This document shows, one piece after another, positions 44,416 to 53,700 of a stretch of DNA of 64,000 bases. Each line of letters begins with the position of its first letter. Position 1 is the first letter of the stretch. The position numbers and the translations under genes are program-made. The stretch lies in assembly GCA_035998445.1 (NCBI GenBank), contig DASYHQ010000005.1, positions 62,001 to 126,000 on the forward strand. The letters are read 5' to 3'. Source of the stretch: Tepidisphaeraceae bacterium (GTDB lineage: Bacteria > Planctomycetota > Phycisphaerae > Tepidisphaerales > Tepidisphaeraceae). The notes beneath the pieces were generated by a model that was not told the DNA's origin, did no database searches, and was given only the letters and a program-made list of their open reading frames with translations.

Positions 44416-45468
44416 GTGAGCAACGAACGCATCAACGTCGTCGTCGTCGGTTACGGATTTGCCGGCCGATCGTTTCACACGTACCTCGTCGGCCTCGAAC
44501 CGCGGTTGCGCCTGCATGGCGTCTGCGCGCGCGATGCTGAGAAACGCGCTAAAGCGGCCACCGAGCGAGGTTGCAAGACCTACGAGACCGTTGAGGCGGT
44601 GCTGGCAGACCCGCAGGTCGATCTGGTGGTATTAGCGACGCCGCACGACACGCACGCGCCGCTGGCGATCGCGGCGCTACAGGCGGGCAAGCATGTGGTG
44701 ACGGACAAGGTGATGTGCCTGAACAGCGTCGAGTGCAACGCGATGATTAGCGCTGCCGACCAGGCGGGGAAGCTGCTAACCGTGTTTCACAACCGGCGGT
44801 GGGATGGCGATTTCCTGACCGTGCAGAAACTGATGGCCGATGGGCAGATGGGCGACGTTCGCTGGATCGAAATGTCGTGGCAACGTTACGGGGTTTGGGG
44901 TGGCTGGCGGGCGACGCTGGAGAAAGGGGGTGGCCGTACGTACGACCTGGGCGCACACATGCTCGATCAGGCGCTGCTGCTGTTCCCTGAGGAAGTCGAA
45001 TCGGTCTACACGCGCATGCATCGCGACTGGCCCAGCGCACCCACTGAGAGCCACGCCACGATCACCCTCGTTTTCGCGGGCGGGCGCACGATCGTGATCG
45101 ACGTCGGCAGCATGACCCGCTGGGCCAAGCCGCGATTCCACCTGGTGGGGCCTGACGCGACCTTCATAAAGTACGGTGAGGACCCGCAGGAACCGGCCAT
45201 GGTCGCCGGCGACATCGACACGGCCCGCGAGCCGGAGGCGAACTTCGGCAAGCTGTATACGGGCCAGACCAAGACCGGCCACGGCGCCACGCCCGTTCCC
45301 ACGCTGCCCGGTCGATGGCGCAGCTTCTACGAGAACGTCGCCGACGCGCTGGTAGACAACGGCCAACTGACCGTCACGCTGCCGCAGATGCGCCGCCTGA
45401 TGAACGTAGTCGATGCGGTGTTCGAATCGGCGAGGACCGGCGCGGCGGTGCAGTTGAAGCAGAAATAG
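44416..45468 (+). CDS. GFO/IDH/MocA-family oxidoreductase
   Basis: 350 residues with a GTG start. The Rossmann fold opens VVVVGYGFAGRSFH, followed by VVLATPHDTHAPLAIAALQAGKHVVTDK, the family's EKP-type site (here TDKVMCLNS). The C-terminal half has GGGRTYDLGAHMLDQALLL, the conserved dimerisation sheet with a catalytic His. Members are NAD(P)-dependent sugar or inositol dehydrogenases; the substrate is not predictable here. It is divergent from gpsA. Confidence 0.88.
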   Translation: MSNERINVVVVGYGFAGRSFHTYLVGLEPRLRLHGVCARDAEKRAKAATERGCKTYETVEAVLADPQVDLVVLATPHDTHAPLAIAALQAGKHVVTDKVMCLNSVECNAMISAADQAGKLLTVFHNRRWDGDFLTVQKLMADGQMGDVRWIEMSWQRYGVWGGWRATLEKGGGRTYDLGAHMLDQALLLFPEEVESVYTRMHRDWPSAPTESHATITLVFAGGRTIVIDVGSMTRWAKPRFHLVGPDATFIKYGEDPQEPAMVAGDIDTAREPEANFGKLYTGQTKTGHGATPVPTLPGRWRSFYENVADALVDNGQLTVTLPQMRRLMNVVDAVFESARTGAAVQLKQK

Positions 45469-45565
45469 GACGCTTCGGCCACGAATAGGCACAAACATTC
45501 ACGAATGAGAGACAAAGCGACCGGCCTTTTCTTCTATTCGTGACCCTTCGTGGGCGATCCCTATT

Positions 45566-46597
45566 CTACTTTTTCGCTTCTTCCCCAAACGCCTTGGCGA
45601 TCTGATCGCTGTACTTCTTGGCCAGATCGAGGTTTTCCTGCGGGATGCCCTGCTTCATCTGATCCAGGATTTCCTTGTTCATCGCCTCCATCGGCGCCAG
45701 GTCGGCCAGGGACTGCTCGTGGCGGGCGATCTCGGCCTTGGTGCTTTCGATATCGCGCTCGTGGCGTTCCTTCAGCGCCGCCTGCTCGTCTTCATCTAAA
45801 ACCAGCGTAGGATCGGCGACCTGCTTCCCAAGCTTCTCGGCCTTCGTGCGAGCCGTGGCGGCGGCCTGCTTGGCCTCGGCCTCACGGTCGCGTGATTCCT
45901 TCGCGCGCTCGCGGCTGGTTTCCATCTGCGCCTTCTGCTCGTCGATGTACGACGCGCGATCCTCGGCGGCCACGTCGGCCGGTGGGTTCTTCATTTGCCG
46001 CTCGTACGTCGCGGCCTCGGTGTCGTAATCCTTGGCTTCGGCGCTGGCGCGCTCGGCCTGCTCGTCGTACCCCTTCACTTCCTCCTGCGCGTTGTTCTGC
46101 TGGTTCTTCAGATCGTCGACCACGCTCTGCCGCTCATCGTCCGCCACGGCACGCCGGCCGGACTTCAGCGCGGCCTCCTGCTCCGCCAACTTCTGTTTCG
46201 CCGCAGCAATCCGGTCGGCGATCTGCTGCTTCTGCTTGTTCAGATCTTCCGAGGCCGACGTGAGCATGCCCTGCACGATCCAGCTTTGCGTCGCCTGCTC
46301 ATGCACCCACGTCCACTCATCCTCGGTCAGGTTGTGCTTGGCCAGGATTTCGTTCCACTTGTCGCCCGTCTGCGAAGCGATCGCCATCGCTCCGAGCCCG
46401 GAGGCGTTCTCCAGCCGCTTGCCCGCCGTGGTCCACAGTTCGCGCAGGTCCTGCATTGTGGCGACGTAGCTCTGCATCTGCTTTTCGCTCAGCTTCTTGT
46501 CGTCCGGTGGGCTCCACTGGGCAAGCGACACCGATGCCGACAGGAACAACGTCATTGCGACCGTTGCGCTCGCACGCTTCAACTTCGTCTTAAACAT
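45566..46597 (-). CDS. Secreted coiled-coil protein
   Basis: 343 residues. The signal peptide is MFKTKLKRASATVAMTLFLS... with probable cleavage after SLAQ (about 26). Residues 48-105 have a short helical bundle (MQSYVATMQDLRELWTTAG). From about 115 to 310 the sequence is continuous Glu/Lys/Ala/Gln heptads (LNKQKQQIADRIAAAKQKL, RDREAEAKQAAATARTKAEK), a long coiled coil. Probably a periplasmic structural protein; no enzyme motifs. Monocistronic. Confidence 0.75.
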   Translation of the reverse strand: MFKTKLKRASATVAMTLFLSASVSLAQWSPPDDKKLSEKQMQSYVATMQDLRELWTTAGKRLENASGLGAMAIASQTGDKWNEILAKHNLTEDEWTWVHEQATQSWIVQGMLTSASEDLNKQKQQIADRIAAAKQKLAEQEAALKSGRRAVADDERQSVVDDLKNQQNNAQEEVKGYDEQAERASAEAKDYDTEAATYERQMKNPPADVAAEDRASYIDEQKAQMETSRERAKESRDREAEAKQAAATARTKAEKLGKQVADPTLVLDEDEQAALKERHERDIESTKAEIARHEQSLADLAPMEAMNKEILDQMKQGIPQENLDLAKKYSDQIAKAFGEEAKK

Positions 46598-46787
46598 CTT
46601 GAATCCAACTCCTTAAACCGATTTGTTTCACCGCCGCGATCGGGGTGCGGTAATAAGATACCGAACCGGACTGAAGGTTAGCAAAATGCGTGAGTTTCAA
46701 AGTTGCAATGCCGTCCGGGTATAGCCGTGACCTTGCCTGTGTATCGCCCTGCGCCAATAATCTGTCTTGGCAAGGAAGGTTTTCGGT

Positions 46788-47336
46788 ATGTCGTGGATTG
46801 AAAACAGGTTCGAAGAAGGCGTGATCGTCACCAGCTTGGATTTCTTTATCAACTGGGGCCGCAAGAACTCGCTGTGGCCGATGACGTTCGGGTTGGCGTG
46901 CTGCGCGATTGAAATGATGGCGGTTGGGGCGTCGCGCTTCGACCTGGACCGTTTCGGCGCCGGGGCGTTCCGCGCCACGCCACGGCAGGCGGACCTGATG
47001 ATCGTCAGCGGCACGGTGAACTACAAGATGGCCAGCCGTGTGCAGCGGCTGTACAACCAGATGGCGGATCCCAAGTATGTCATCGCGATGGGCGCCTGCA
47101 CGGTGGGTGGTGGGCCGTACTTCAAGTATGGGTACAACGTGGTGAAAGGCGTGGACTTGGTGATCCCGGTGGACGTCTACGTGCCCGGATGCCCGCCGCG
47201 CCCCGAAGCGTTGATGGAGGGGATCATGCGGCTTCAGGATAAGATCGCGCGGAAGTCGATCGCGGCCCATCGCGCGCCGCAGGCCGCGCCGGAAGAACGG
47301 AACGTGCCGCAAATTCCGGCGCTTGTCAGCACGTAA
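46788..47336 (+). CDS. nuoB: NADH-quinone oxidoreductase subunit B
   Basis: 182 residues from the ATG preceded by AAGGAAGG at about 46773-46780; an earlier TTG (46767) overlaps that site and is rejected. The N2 cluster ligands are intact: C38-C39 in [10 protein letters not shown]104 in GACTVGG and C135 in PGCPPRPE. NuoB carries the terminal 4Fe-4S cluster next to quinone in complex I. The gene is isolated, with no nuoA, C or D neighbour, so it is either a dispersed complex I gene or a paralogue. Confidence 0.95.
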   Translation: MSWIENRFEEGVIVTSLDFFINWGRKNSLWPMTFGLACCAIEMMAVGASRFDLDRFGAGAFRATPRQADLMIVSGTVNYKMASRVQRLYNQMADPKYVIAMGACTVGGGPYFKYGYNVVKGVDLVIPVDVYVPGCPPRPEALMEGIMRLQDKIARKSIAAHRAPQAAPEERNVPQIPALVST

Positions 47337-47418
47337 ACATTGCGATGCGGATGGCCGTTGTCGTGGCGGCAAATTGACACGCCTGCCGGTGCGCGTATGC
47401 GATCGGTCCGCAATTTCT

Positions 47419-48219
47419 CTATCGCCAATCGTGCGCGCAGTCGCTACAGGTCCACTGCCGCGTGAGGAACGGGATCGGGAAGCCCAGCAGCAAGATGGAT
47501 AGCGCGGCCGAGCGGCGCGTCATGAAACGCCGGCGCACGTTCGAAGAACCGCACGCGGGGCATTGCGGGACGTTGGGTGCGTAATCGAGCTGCCCGTCGC
47601 CAGCGGCGTCGTCGACTTCATCATCAACATCATCGCGTGCGATCAGCTTCGAGCGCGCGGGCGTCGTCCGTAGAAAGGCGATGGCCTGCTCCGCGTCGCG
47701 CGCGTCGACTACAAGGCTGAAACGCTCGAAGAAATCAGCCGCGTCGCCGACGGGTGCGTCGGCTCGCACGTGAACCTGGATGCCGCGTCCTTCCAATGCG
47801 GTCGCGGCGAGTTGTGCCTCGCCGCCATCCTGGAACATCGCGATGGGCGTCGGTTGCGGTTCAGAACTGTACGGCAGCACGTCGGCGCCCCCGGCCAGTG
47901 GGCCCGGCCGCTCGAGCGCCTGTCGCGCACGGTCCGAATCCGCGGCCGGCACCTGAACCTTGATGCCGCCGACCGCGTTGGCGTACAGCCACTGAGTCGC
48001 GACGAGGTTCTCGTCGAGCAGCAAGCAGTCGATCCCCTCCGATTCCAGTTTGATGCGGGCCATCTGCGCGTCGGTGGGTTCCCAGAACGTCGCGACCGTA
48101 ACCCAATCTCGGTCATCACCGAAATGGTCGTCCTCATCCTCCGTCGGTGGTTCGTCCGGCGGCGATGGCACCGAAGCACGCGCAGGACGGTCAACGGGAT
48201 CGGCGAAAGCCAGCGGCAT
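47419..48219 (-). CDS. DUF2007-type protein with C-terminal zinc ribbon
   Basis: 266 residues. VTVATFWEPTDAQMARIKLE and the following ~60 residues match the signal-transducing DUF2007 fold (LLDENLVATQWLYANAVGGI); a second copy appears at about 125-180 (PIAMFQDGGEAQLAATALEG). The C-terminus has a zinc ribbon, CPACGSSN and CSDCAHDW, around a hydrophobic segment that may be membrane-embedded. Function unknown; DUF2007 is PII-like. It follows the Wzc-like gene on the same strand after a terminator-like hairpin. Confidence 0.75.
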   Translation of the reverse strand: MPLAFADPVDRPARASVPSPPDEPPTEDEDDHFGDDRDWVTVATFWEPTDAQMARIKLESEGIDCLLLDENLVATQWLYANAVGGIKVQVPAADSDRARQALERPGPLAGGADVLPYSSEPQPTPIAMFQDGGEAQLAATALEGRGIQVHVRADAPVGDAADFFERFSLVVDARDAEQAIAFLRTTPARSKLIARDDVDDEVDDAAGDGQLDYAPNVPQCPACGSSNVRRRFMTRRSAALSILLLGFPIPFLTRQWTCSDCAHDWR

Positions 48220-48244
48220 CGCTAGATGCTACTGCCAAACGACA

Positions 48245-48279
48245 CAAGGCGGTACCTGCGAATGGCAGGCACCGCCTTG
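48245..48279 (-). terminator. Stem-loop after the exopolysaccharide operon
   Basis: CAAGGCGGTACCTGC-GAAT-GGCAGGCACCGCCTTG, a 15-bp stem with one mismatch and GAAT loop. It lies 41 nt downstream of the Wzc-like stop codon, before the DUF2007 gene. Confidence 0.65.
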
Positions 48280-48319
48280 GATCTCTGATCGAAACTGGCC
48301 GCGACCGGACGACGAGCGG

Positions 48320-50536
48320 TTACCGCTCGTCCTGGTAGGCGTAGTAGGTTTTGATGTTTCGGCCGTAGTACCCGCCGCCTTGAGCGCGAACGGCGTTCAG
48401 GATCACGCCCAAGTGCTCCGCCTTCAGTTGGCGAAGGGTATCGCGCATTCGCAACAGCAATCCGCGGCTGTTGCTACGGGCCCGTGCGACCGTAACGACA
48501 CCGTCGACACGCGGGGCGAGCGCGATCGCCTCCGACACGACCATGATCGACCCGCTGTCAAAGATCACGTGGTCGTACTCTTCGAGCGTGCGCTCGATGA
48601 AGTCGACGAGCAGCTGGCTTTCGAGCATTTCGGTCGCGTTGCCGGGCTTGCCGCCACTGGTCAGCACCGACAGGTTCGGCACCGCGGTCGGGCGCACGCA
48701 TTCGTCGAATGCGTTGATGTCCTGCAGAACGTCCGTGAAGCCACGAGCGTTGTCCACCTCGAAGATCTTGTGCAGTGACGGCCGGCGGAAGTCGGCGTCG
48801 ACGATCAGGATGCGCCGGCCGTTGAGCGCAAGACCCGCGGCCAGGTTGCACGCAACTACGGTCTTGCCGTCGTTGGGGCCAGGGCTCGTGATCAGCAGGC
48901 TCCGCGTTGTGTCGAGCGACGCCGCGTACTGCAGCCGCGTTCGCACCTGGCGCAACTGGTCGGCCATCATGCTGGTCGGGGCATCGAAGATGACCAGCGG
49001 CAGGCGCGAGCCGGCGGCCTGCGGGTCGTCGTCCTCGTGCGGGATCATGCCCAGGAAGTTCAGCTGACCAATGCGGTGGATGTCGCGCGGCGAGCGGACG
49101 GTGGTGTCCGACACCTCACGCAGGAACGCGATGCCCGCCGACAACAGCAGACCGATCGCCACCGCGGCGGCAAGCGTCAGCTTCAGCTTGGGGAACGACG
49201 GCAGGTCGGGCGTTTCCGGGGGCTGCGCCCACGTCACCTTGGCGGTGTCCTGCGGGTTGGCGGTGACGCTCATCAGTTCGAGCGTGTCGTCGACTTCCTT
49301 CTTCTGGTCGCGCAGGAACTTCTCCTCGTCCTGTGCGTTCAGGTAAACCGACAGCGAATTGTTCAACACGCCCAATTCCTGCTTCATCTTGTCGATCTCG
49401 TCCGACAGCGTCTTGGCCGACTGTTGATTGGCGGAAAGCTCAGACTGCAACTGTTCGAACGCGGCAACCATCGACTTGTTCAGCTTCTGAGACCGCAACA
49501 ATTCCAGCTTATCGCGCAGCGCCGTGATGCTGGCCTGCTGAGCGATCGTGCGGGGGTTGTTGGCCGTAGCGGGGTCGACCGGCTGCATCTCCGCCATGTT
49601 TAGCGAGCGCTCTAGATCCTGAAGAACGGGGTCGCGATCGATCTCCAGCTGGATCGACGCCGGCACTTCACCGCGGTCGTTCTGCTGCTTCATCGTGCCG
49701 AGCTTCGCCTGCAGCAGTTGGCCCTCCATGTTCAGCTCCAGCAGCTGCTGGACCCGGGCCGACATGTTCATTTCCTTCACGCTCAGACGACCGGGCGCGC
49801 CCATGCCCTCGATGTTCAGCTGAATCTGCTTCTCGCGCAGCTCGCGCGACAGTTCGTTCAGCCGGCGGTCGTACTGTGACTTGAGGCTGTTCAGCACGGC
49901 GCGGCGCTTGGACGTGTCGTCCTGCGACACACGCTGTTGGTTGCGCAGGTGCTGGTCGATCACGTCGCGCACGATGTCGGACGTGTCCTTCGGCTCCGAG
50001 TACGACATCGACACCGCGATCAACTTCGACTCGACGATCGGCGAGATCCGCAGCTCATCGGCGAGGTCGCTCTTGGCCCTCTGCACCTGGCCGTCGTACT
50101 GCGCGAACCACTTGGTCTTCTTGATCTGCGCTTCGGGGTTCTGGAAGACCTGGCTCAGCAGCGACTCGTGGCGCAACAGCTGAATCTGGCCCTTCTGCTC
50201 GTAGGCGATCGTGTTCAGGTCGATGTTCTGCGCCGTGCTTGTTAGCGGGTTGTTCAGCACCGCCGGCTGCACCTGAATGAGGCCGGTCGACGTGTACTTC
50301 TTGTGGTACGTGTCCAGGTAACGGTTGGCGAAGTAGCCTCCGATGACCGAGAGGACCATGATGGGGATCGTGATCCAAAGGTTGGCGCGGAAGATGCGCC
50401 AGAGGTCGGCCGGTGTAATCACCGGTGCGGGTGGCTGCATCATGGGGGGCATGCCACCGGGCGTGCCCGGCATCGTAATCGCGTTGGGGTTTGGGCGCGG
50501 CATGCGCGAGGGCGTGGTTTGCGGCAACGTCGTCAT
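48320..50536 (-). CDS. Polysaccharide co-polymerase / tyrosine autokinase (Wzc-like)
   Basis: 738 residues. After a Pro/Met-rich N-terminus comes a Wzz domain with membrane helices near 50-72 and 455-475, and a long periplasmic coiled coil between. The C-terminal BY-kinase has Walker A SPGPNDGKT (about 552), Walker A' IVDADFRRPSL and DHVIFDSGSI as Walker B. Five Tyr residues lie in the last 16 (GGYYGRNIKTYYAYQ), the autophosphorylation cluster. It controls polymer chain length in the inner membrane. It is the last gene of the Wza-exosortase-EpsI-TPR-Wzc series. Confidence 0.92.
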   Translation of the reverse strand: MTTLPQTTPSRMPRPNPNAITMPGTPGGMPPMMQPPAPVITPADLWRIFRANLWITIPIMVLSVIGGYFANRYLDTYHKKYTSTGLIQVQPAVLNNPLTSTAQNIDLNTIAYEQKGQIQLLRHESLLSQVFQNPEAQIKKTKWFAQYDGQVQRAKSDLADELRISPIVESKLIAVSMSYSEPKDTSDIVRDVIDQHLRNQQRVSQDDTSKRRAVLNSLKSQYDRRLNELSRELREKQIQLNIEGMGAPGRLSVKEMNMSARVQQLLELNMEGQLLQAKLGTMKQQNDRGEVPASIQLEIDRDPVLQDLERSLNMAEMQPVDPATANNPRTIAQQASITALRDKLELLRSQKLNKSMVAAFEQLQSELSANQQSAKTLSDEIDKMKQELGVLNNSLSVYLNAQDEEKFLRDQKKEVDDTLELMSVTANPQDTAKVTWAQPPETPDLPSFPKLKLTLAAAVAIGLLLSAGIAFLREVSDTTVRSPRDIHRIGQLNFLGMIPHEDDDPQAAGSRLPLVIFDAPTSMMADQLRQVRTRLQYAASLDTTRSLLITSPGPNDGKTVVACNLAAGLALNGRRILIVDADFRRPSLHKIFEVDNARGFTDVLQDINAFDECVRPTAVPNLSVLTSGGKPGNATEMLESQLLVDFIERTLEEYDHVIFDSGSIMVVSEAIALAPRVDGVVTVARARSNSRGLLLRMRDTLRQLKAEHLGVILNAVRAQGGGYYGRNIKTYYAYQDER

Positions 50537-50706
50537 TCGCTAGCTCCTGGCGGACGCCACGGTGGGCGTCCCGATTTCAATCTACTAATAGGAGTCGGCC
50601 GTTCGGCGCGAGCGCCCTTCCCTAAATCGTCGTACCATCCGTACGACCGGTTAAGCAAACGCGGCTTATCGGACGCAGTACCCGAAAGTTTATCAGGTTC
50701 GCCCGC

Positions 50707-53700
50707 TCAATTCGCCCCGGTGGCACCTACCGGGCCGTCTTTCGCACGCATCATTTCCTTGGCCCGGGCCAGCGAGCTCTCGATGCGAGCCTTCAGCGCC
50801 GGGTCGACCGATTGCTTCTTGCTTGCGGCGGCCTCGTAGGCCTCTATCGCCAGCGTCAACTGCCGTTCGGCCTCTTCGGGATACGGGGTGCCCATGCGCA
50901 GGTAGCCCTCACCCAGATGATAGTGCGCTTCCATGAACGGGGCACGGTTCACGACTTGCCGCAGCAGGTCGATCCCCTCGTCCACCTTACCCGACAACAC
51001 GAGGATCCAGCCCTGCGTATCGTAGACCATGGGGTCGAACCGCCCCGCCCGGCGCAGCTGTTCGTAAGCACGGCTGCTGTAACCGAGCGCTCGCTCGGGT
51101 TGCGGTGGCGTGACCGACTCGGCGAGCAGGCAGGCGATGTTGTTCAACGCCGCCATGTCATCCGGGGTCTTCTGAAGCAGCTTGTCGTAAGCCTCCTGTG
51201 CCTTGTTCGGCTCGGTCGGTTGGGCCGACAGGTAGAACGCGCCGGCGAAGCGCAGCAACTGGATCTGCTCTGGATTGGAGGCACCGTCATACTGCGCCAT
51301 TGCCGACTCGAGCGTCGTGCGGGCATTGGCGTAGTCCTTCTGGTTCAAATACAGCGACGCGGCCAACAGCTTCCAGCGCACGCCTTGATCCAGGCGCGGC
51401 TGCAGTTGCTCCATTGCCTCGATGACGCCGATCTGATCGGCCCAGGTGGTGATGACGGCGCTGGCGGCCTCGTCGCTCTTGGCGGCGTCGGCGGAACGCA
51501 GCGCGGCGGTGAGGTCGGCGACCGCGCCGGCGCGGTCGTTCAACGCCTTCTTCGCGATGGCCTTGTACTGGTGCGCCCACCACACGTCGGCGGTCGCCAG
51601 CACCTTGTCGGCCTCGGCAATCGCGGCCTTCTGGTTGCGACCGCGAATGAGCAGGTTGATGTAAGCGCTCGTCAGGTTCGCGTTGTTTGGCGCCGCGGCG
51701 AGCGCTGATTTCATCCGGCTGGCGGCCTTGTCGAAATCGCCTCGGGCGGCATAGGCGTTCGCCTCGGCGTTGAGCCACTCCGGATCGGCCTGCAACGGCG
51801 CCAGGGTGCTCGCCTCTCGCAGCAGCCCGTCGACCTCCTGTGTCATGTTGCTGCTGACGTACAGGTCCAGCAACCGAAGGCGCAGCGGCTTGTTCGATGG
51901 CGTCAGGTGCACGCCACCGCTCAACACGCGGATCGCCTGGCTCGAATCGTTACGCATGCGGTAAGCGTCCGCCAGCGCCACGCGAACGTCGACGTTCCGC
52001 GGGGCGGCATCGCTGACGGCAGACAGATCGTTGATCGCCGCATCTGGGTCGGGGCTGGGCTGCCGCATGCGAACGAGCCCGCGCACGTAGAGCGCCATCT
52101 GGTTCTTCGCGTCGCGCTTCAACACGGTCTCAACCTGCTTCAGCGCGTCGTCGTACCGCGATTGGTCCAGGTAGGTGCTGGCGAGCAGCGCCTGCATCTC
52201 GACGGAGTCCGGCTCAAGCGTGAGCGAGGCCTTCACGGCCTCCTCGGCCTCCTTGAACCGACCGGCGGCCGAGAGGATGTTGATGAGCTGACGGCGCACC
52301 TGTTCGTTCGGGTCGCTCGCCGGCAGCAGTTCGATCGCGCCGTTCACCTTGCCACGATTGGCCAGGAATGCCGCGGCCCGCTGCCGCACTTCGACGGCGT
52401 TGTTGCTGCGCTTCAGCGCGACGTTGTGCGCATCCTCGGCCTCGTCCAGCCGGTTGGTGCGCGCGTACAGCTCGGCCAGCATCAGCTGCGGGTCGGCCTT
52501 GTCCTTCCACTCTTCACGGGCGGCGAACGCGTTGAGCACCTTCTCGGCGGTAGCGACGTCGTTCATCGACATCGCCACGTCCGCCTTCAGCGCCACCAGC
52601 GACCGCTCGGCCGGCCACTTGGCGACTGCCTTGGTCAGTAGCTCGCTGGCCTTGGCCAGGTTGGCCTCGCTCTCCTTCTTCCCATCGACGCGCGACGCAT
52701 TGAACTGCGCCGCCCGCACGTACGCGCCGGCCAGCGACTGCCAGTTTGCCATCGTCTCCGGGTCGTCCTTCAGGATCTGCTCGCGCGCCGGCAGCACCGT
52801 CAATGGATTGCCGTAGTTCTGCTGATGCGCCAGCTCCGCCTCGCGAACGGCAGCATCATTGGGGAAAGTCCGGCGAGCCCGCGCAATGTAGCGCTCGGCT
52901 TCGTCGGGCTTGGAGACCTGGTAATAGCAGTCGATCAGGCCCTTGAACGCGTCCAGATTGTTGTTCTGTCGTTCTAGCGCGCGGGTGTATTTGTCGATCG
53001 CCTGCGCGTGCTTGCCGGCGGCCTGCTGCGCTTGGCCGTGGCAGATCCAGCTCTGCGCGAAGTTCGGCATCTTCGTCGTCAGTTCGAGCCCGATCGACTC
53101 GGCCTCGGCGACCTTGCCCTGCGCCATCGCCAGACGGAAGCGGTAGACGAGCCCGTCGGCCGAGTCGCGATTGGCCTTCACGAGCGTCGGCACTTCCTTG
53201 GCGGCCTCGTCGAACTTACGCTGCGAGAGCAGGATCTGGAACTTGATGTCGGCGACGTCGGGGCTGCCCGGCTTTGCCTGCTCGGCCTCAGCGAGGTGTT
53301 TGAGGGACTGGTCGAGGTTGCCCTGGCTGCGCTCCAGTTCAGCCAGCTGTAGCGCACGCGTGTAGGGGTCCGTGACCTGATTCGCCCGCTCGGTGGCGCG
53401 CTTGATCACCTCTTCGCGCGACTCGCCACTCAGGCGCAACTTCAGCATCTGCAGGACCTGGTTTTCAGGTTCCGTCGCCAAGCCAGCTTCAACCGCGGCG
53501 ATCGCCTTGTCCTTCTGATCGGTAGCGCCGTAGAGCTGCGCGAGGTTCACCGCGACGTCGACGTCGCCGGGGAAGGCCTTGGCGGCGGCTTCGAGCACGG
53601 TGATCGCCTGCGCGCGGTCGCCCAGCGCCAGCGCGGCCTGCGCCTTGGCGCGGTGGTCTTCGCGCGTCGTCTGCGGCATCTTCGCGAACAGCGCCAGCGC

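Noticed and set aside
43302-44540. 412-codon plus-strand frame
   Set aside because: Antisense to gpsA; Arg/His-rich with no recognisable motif.
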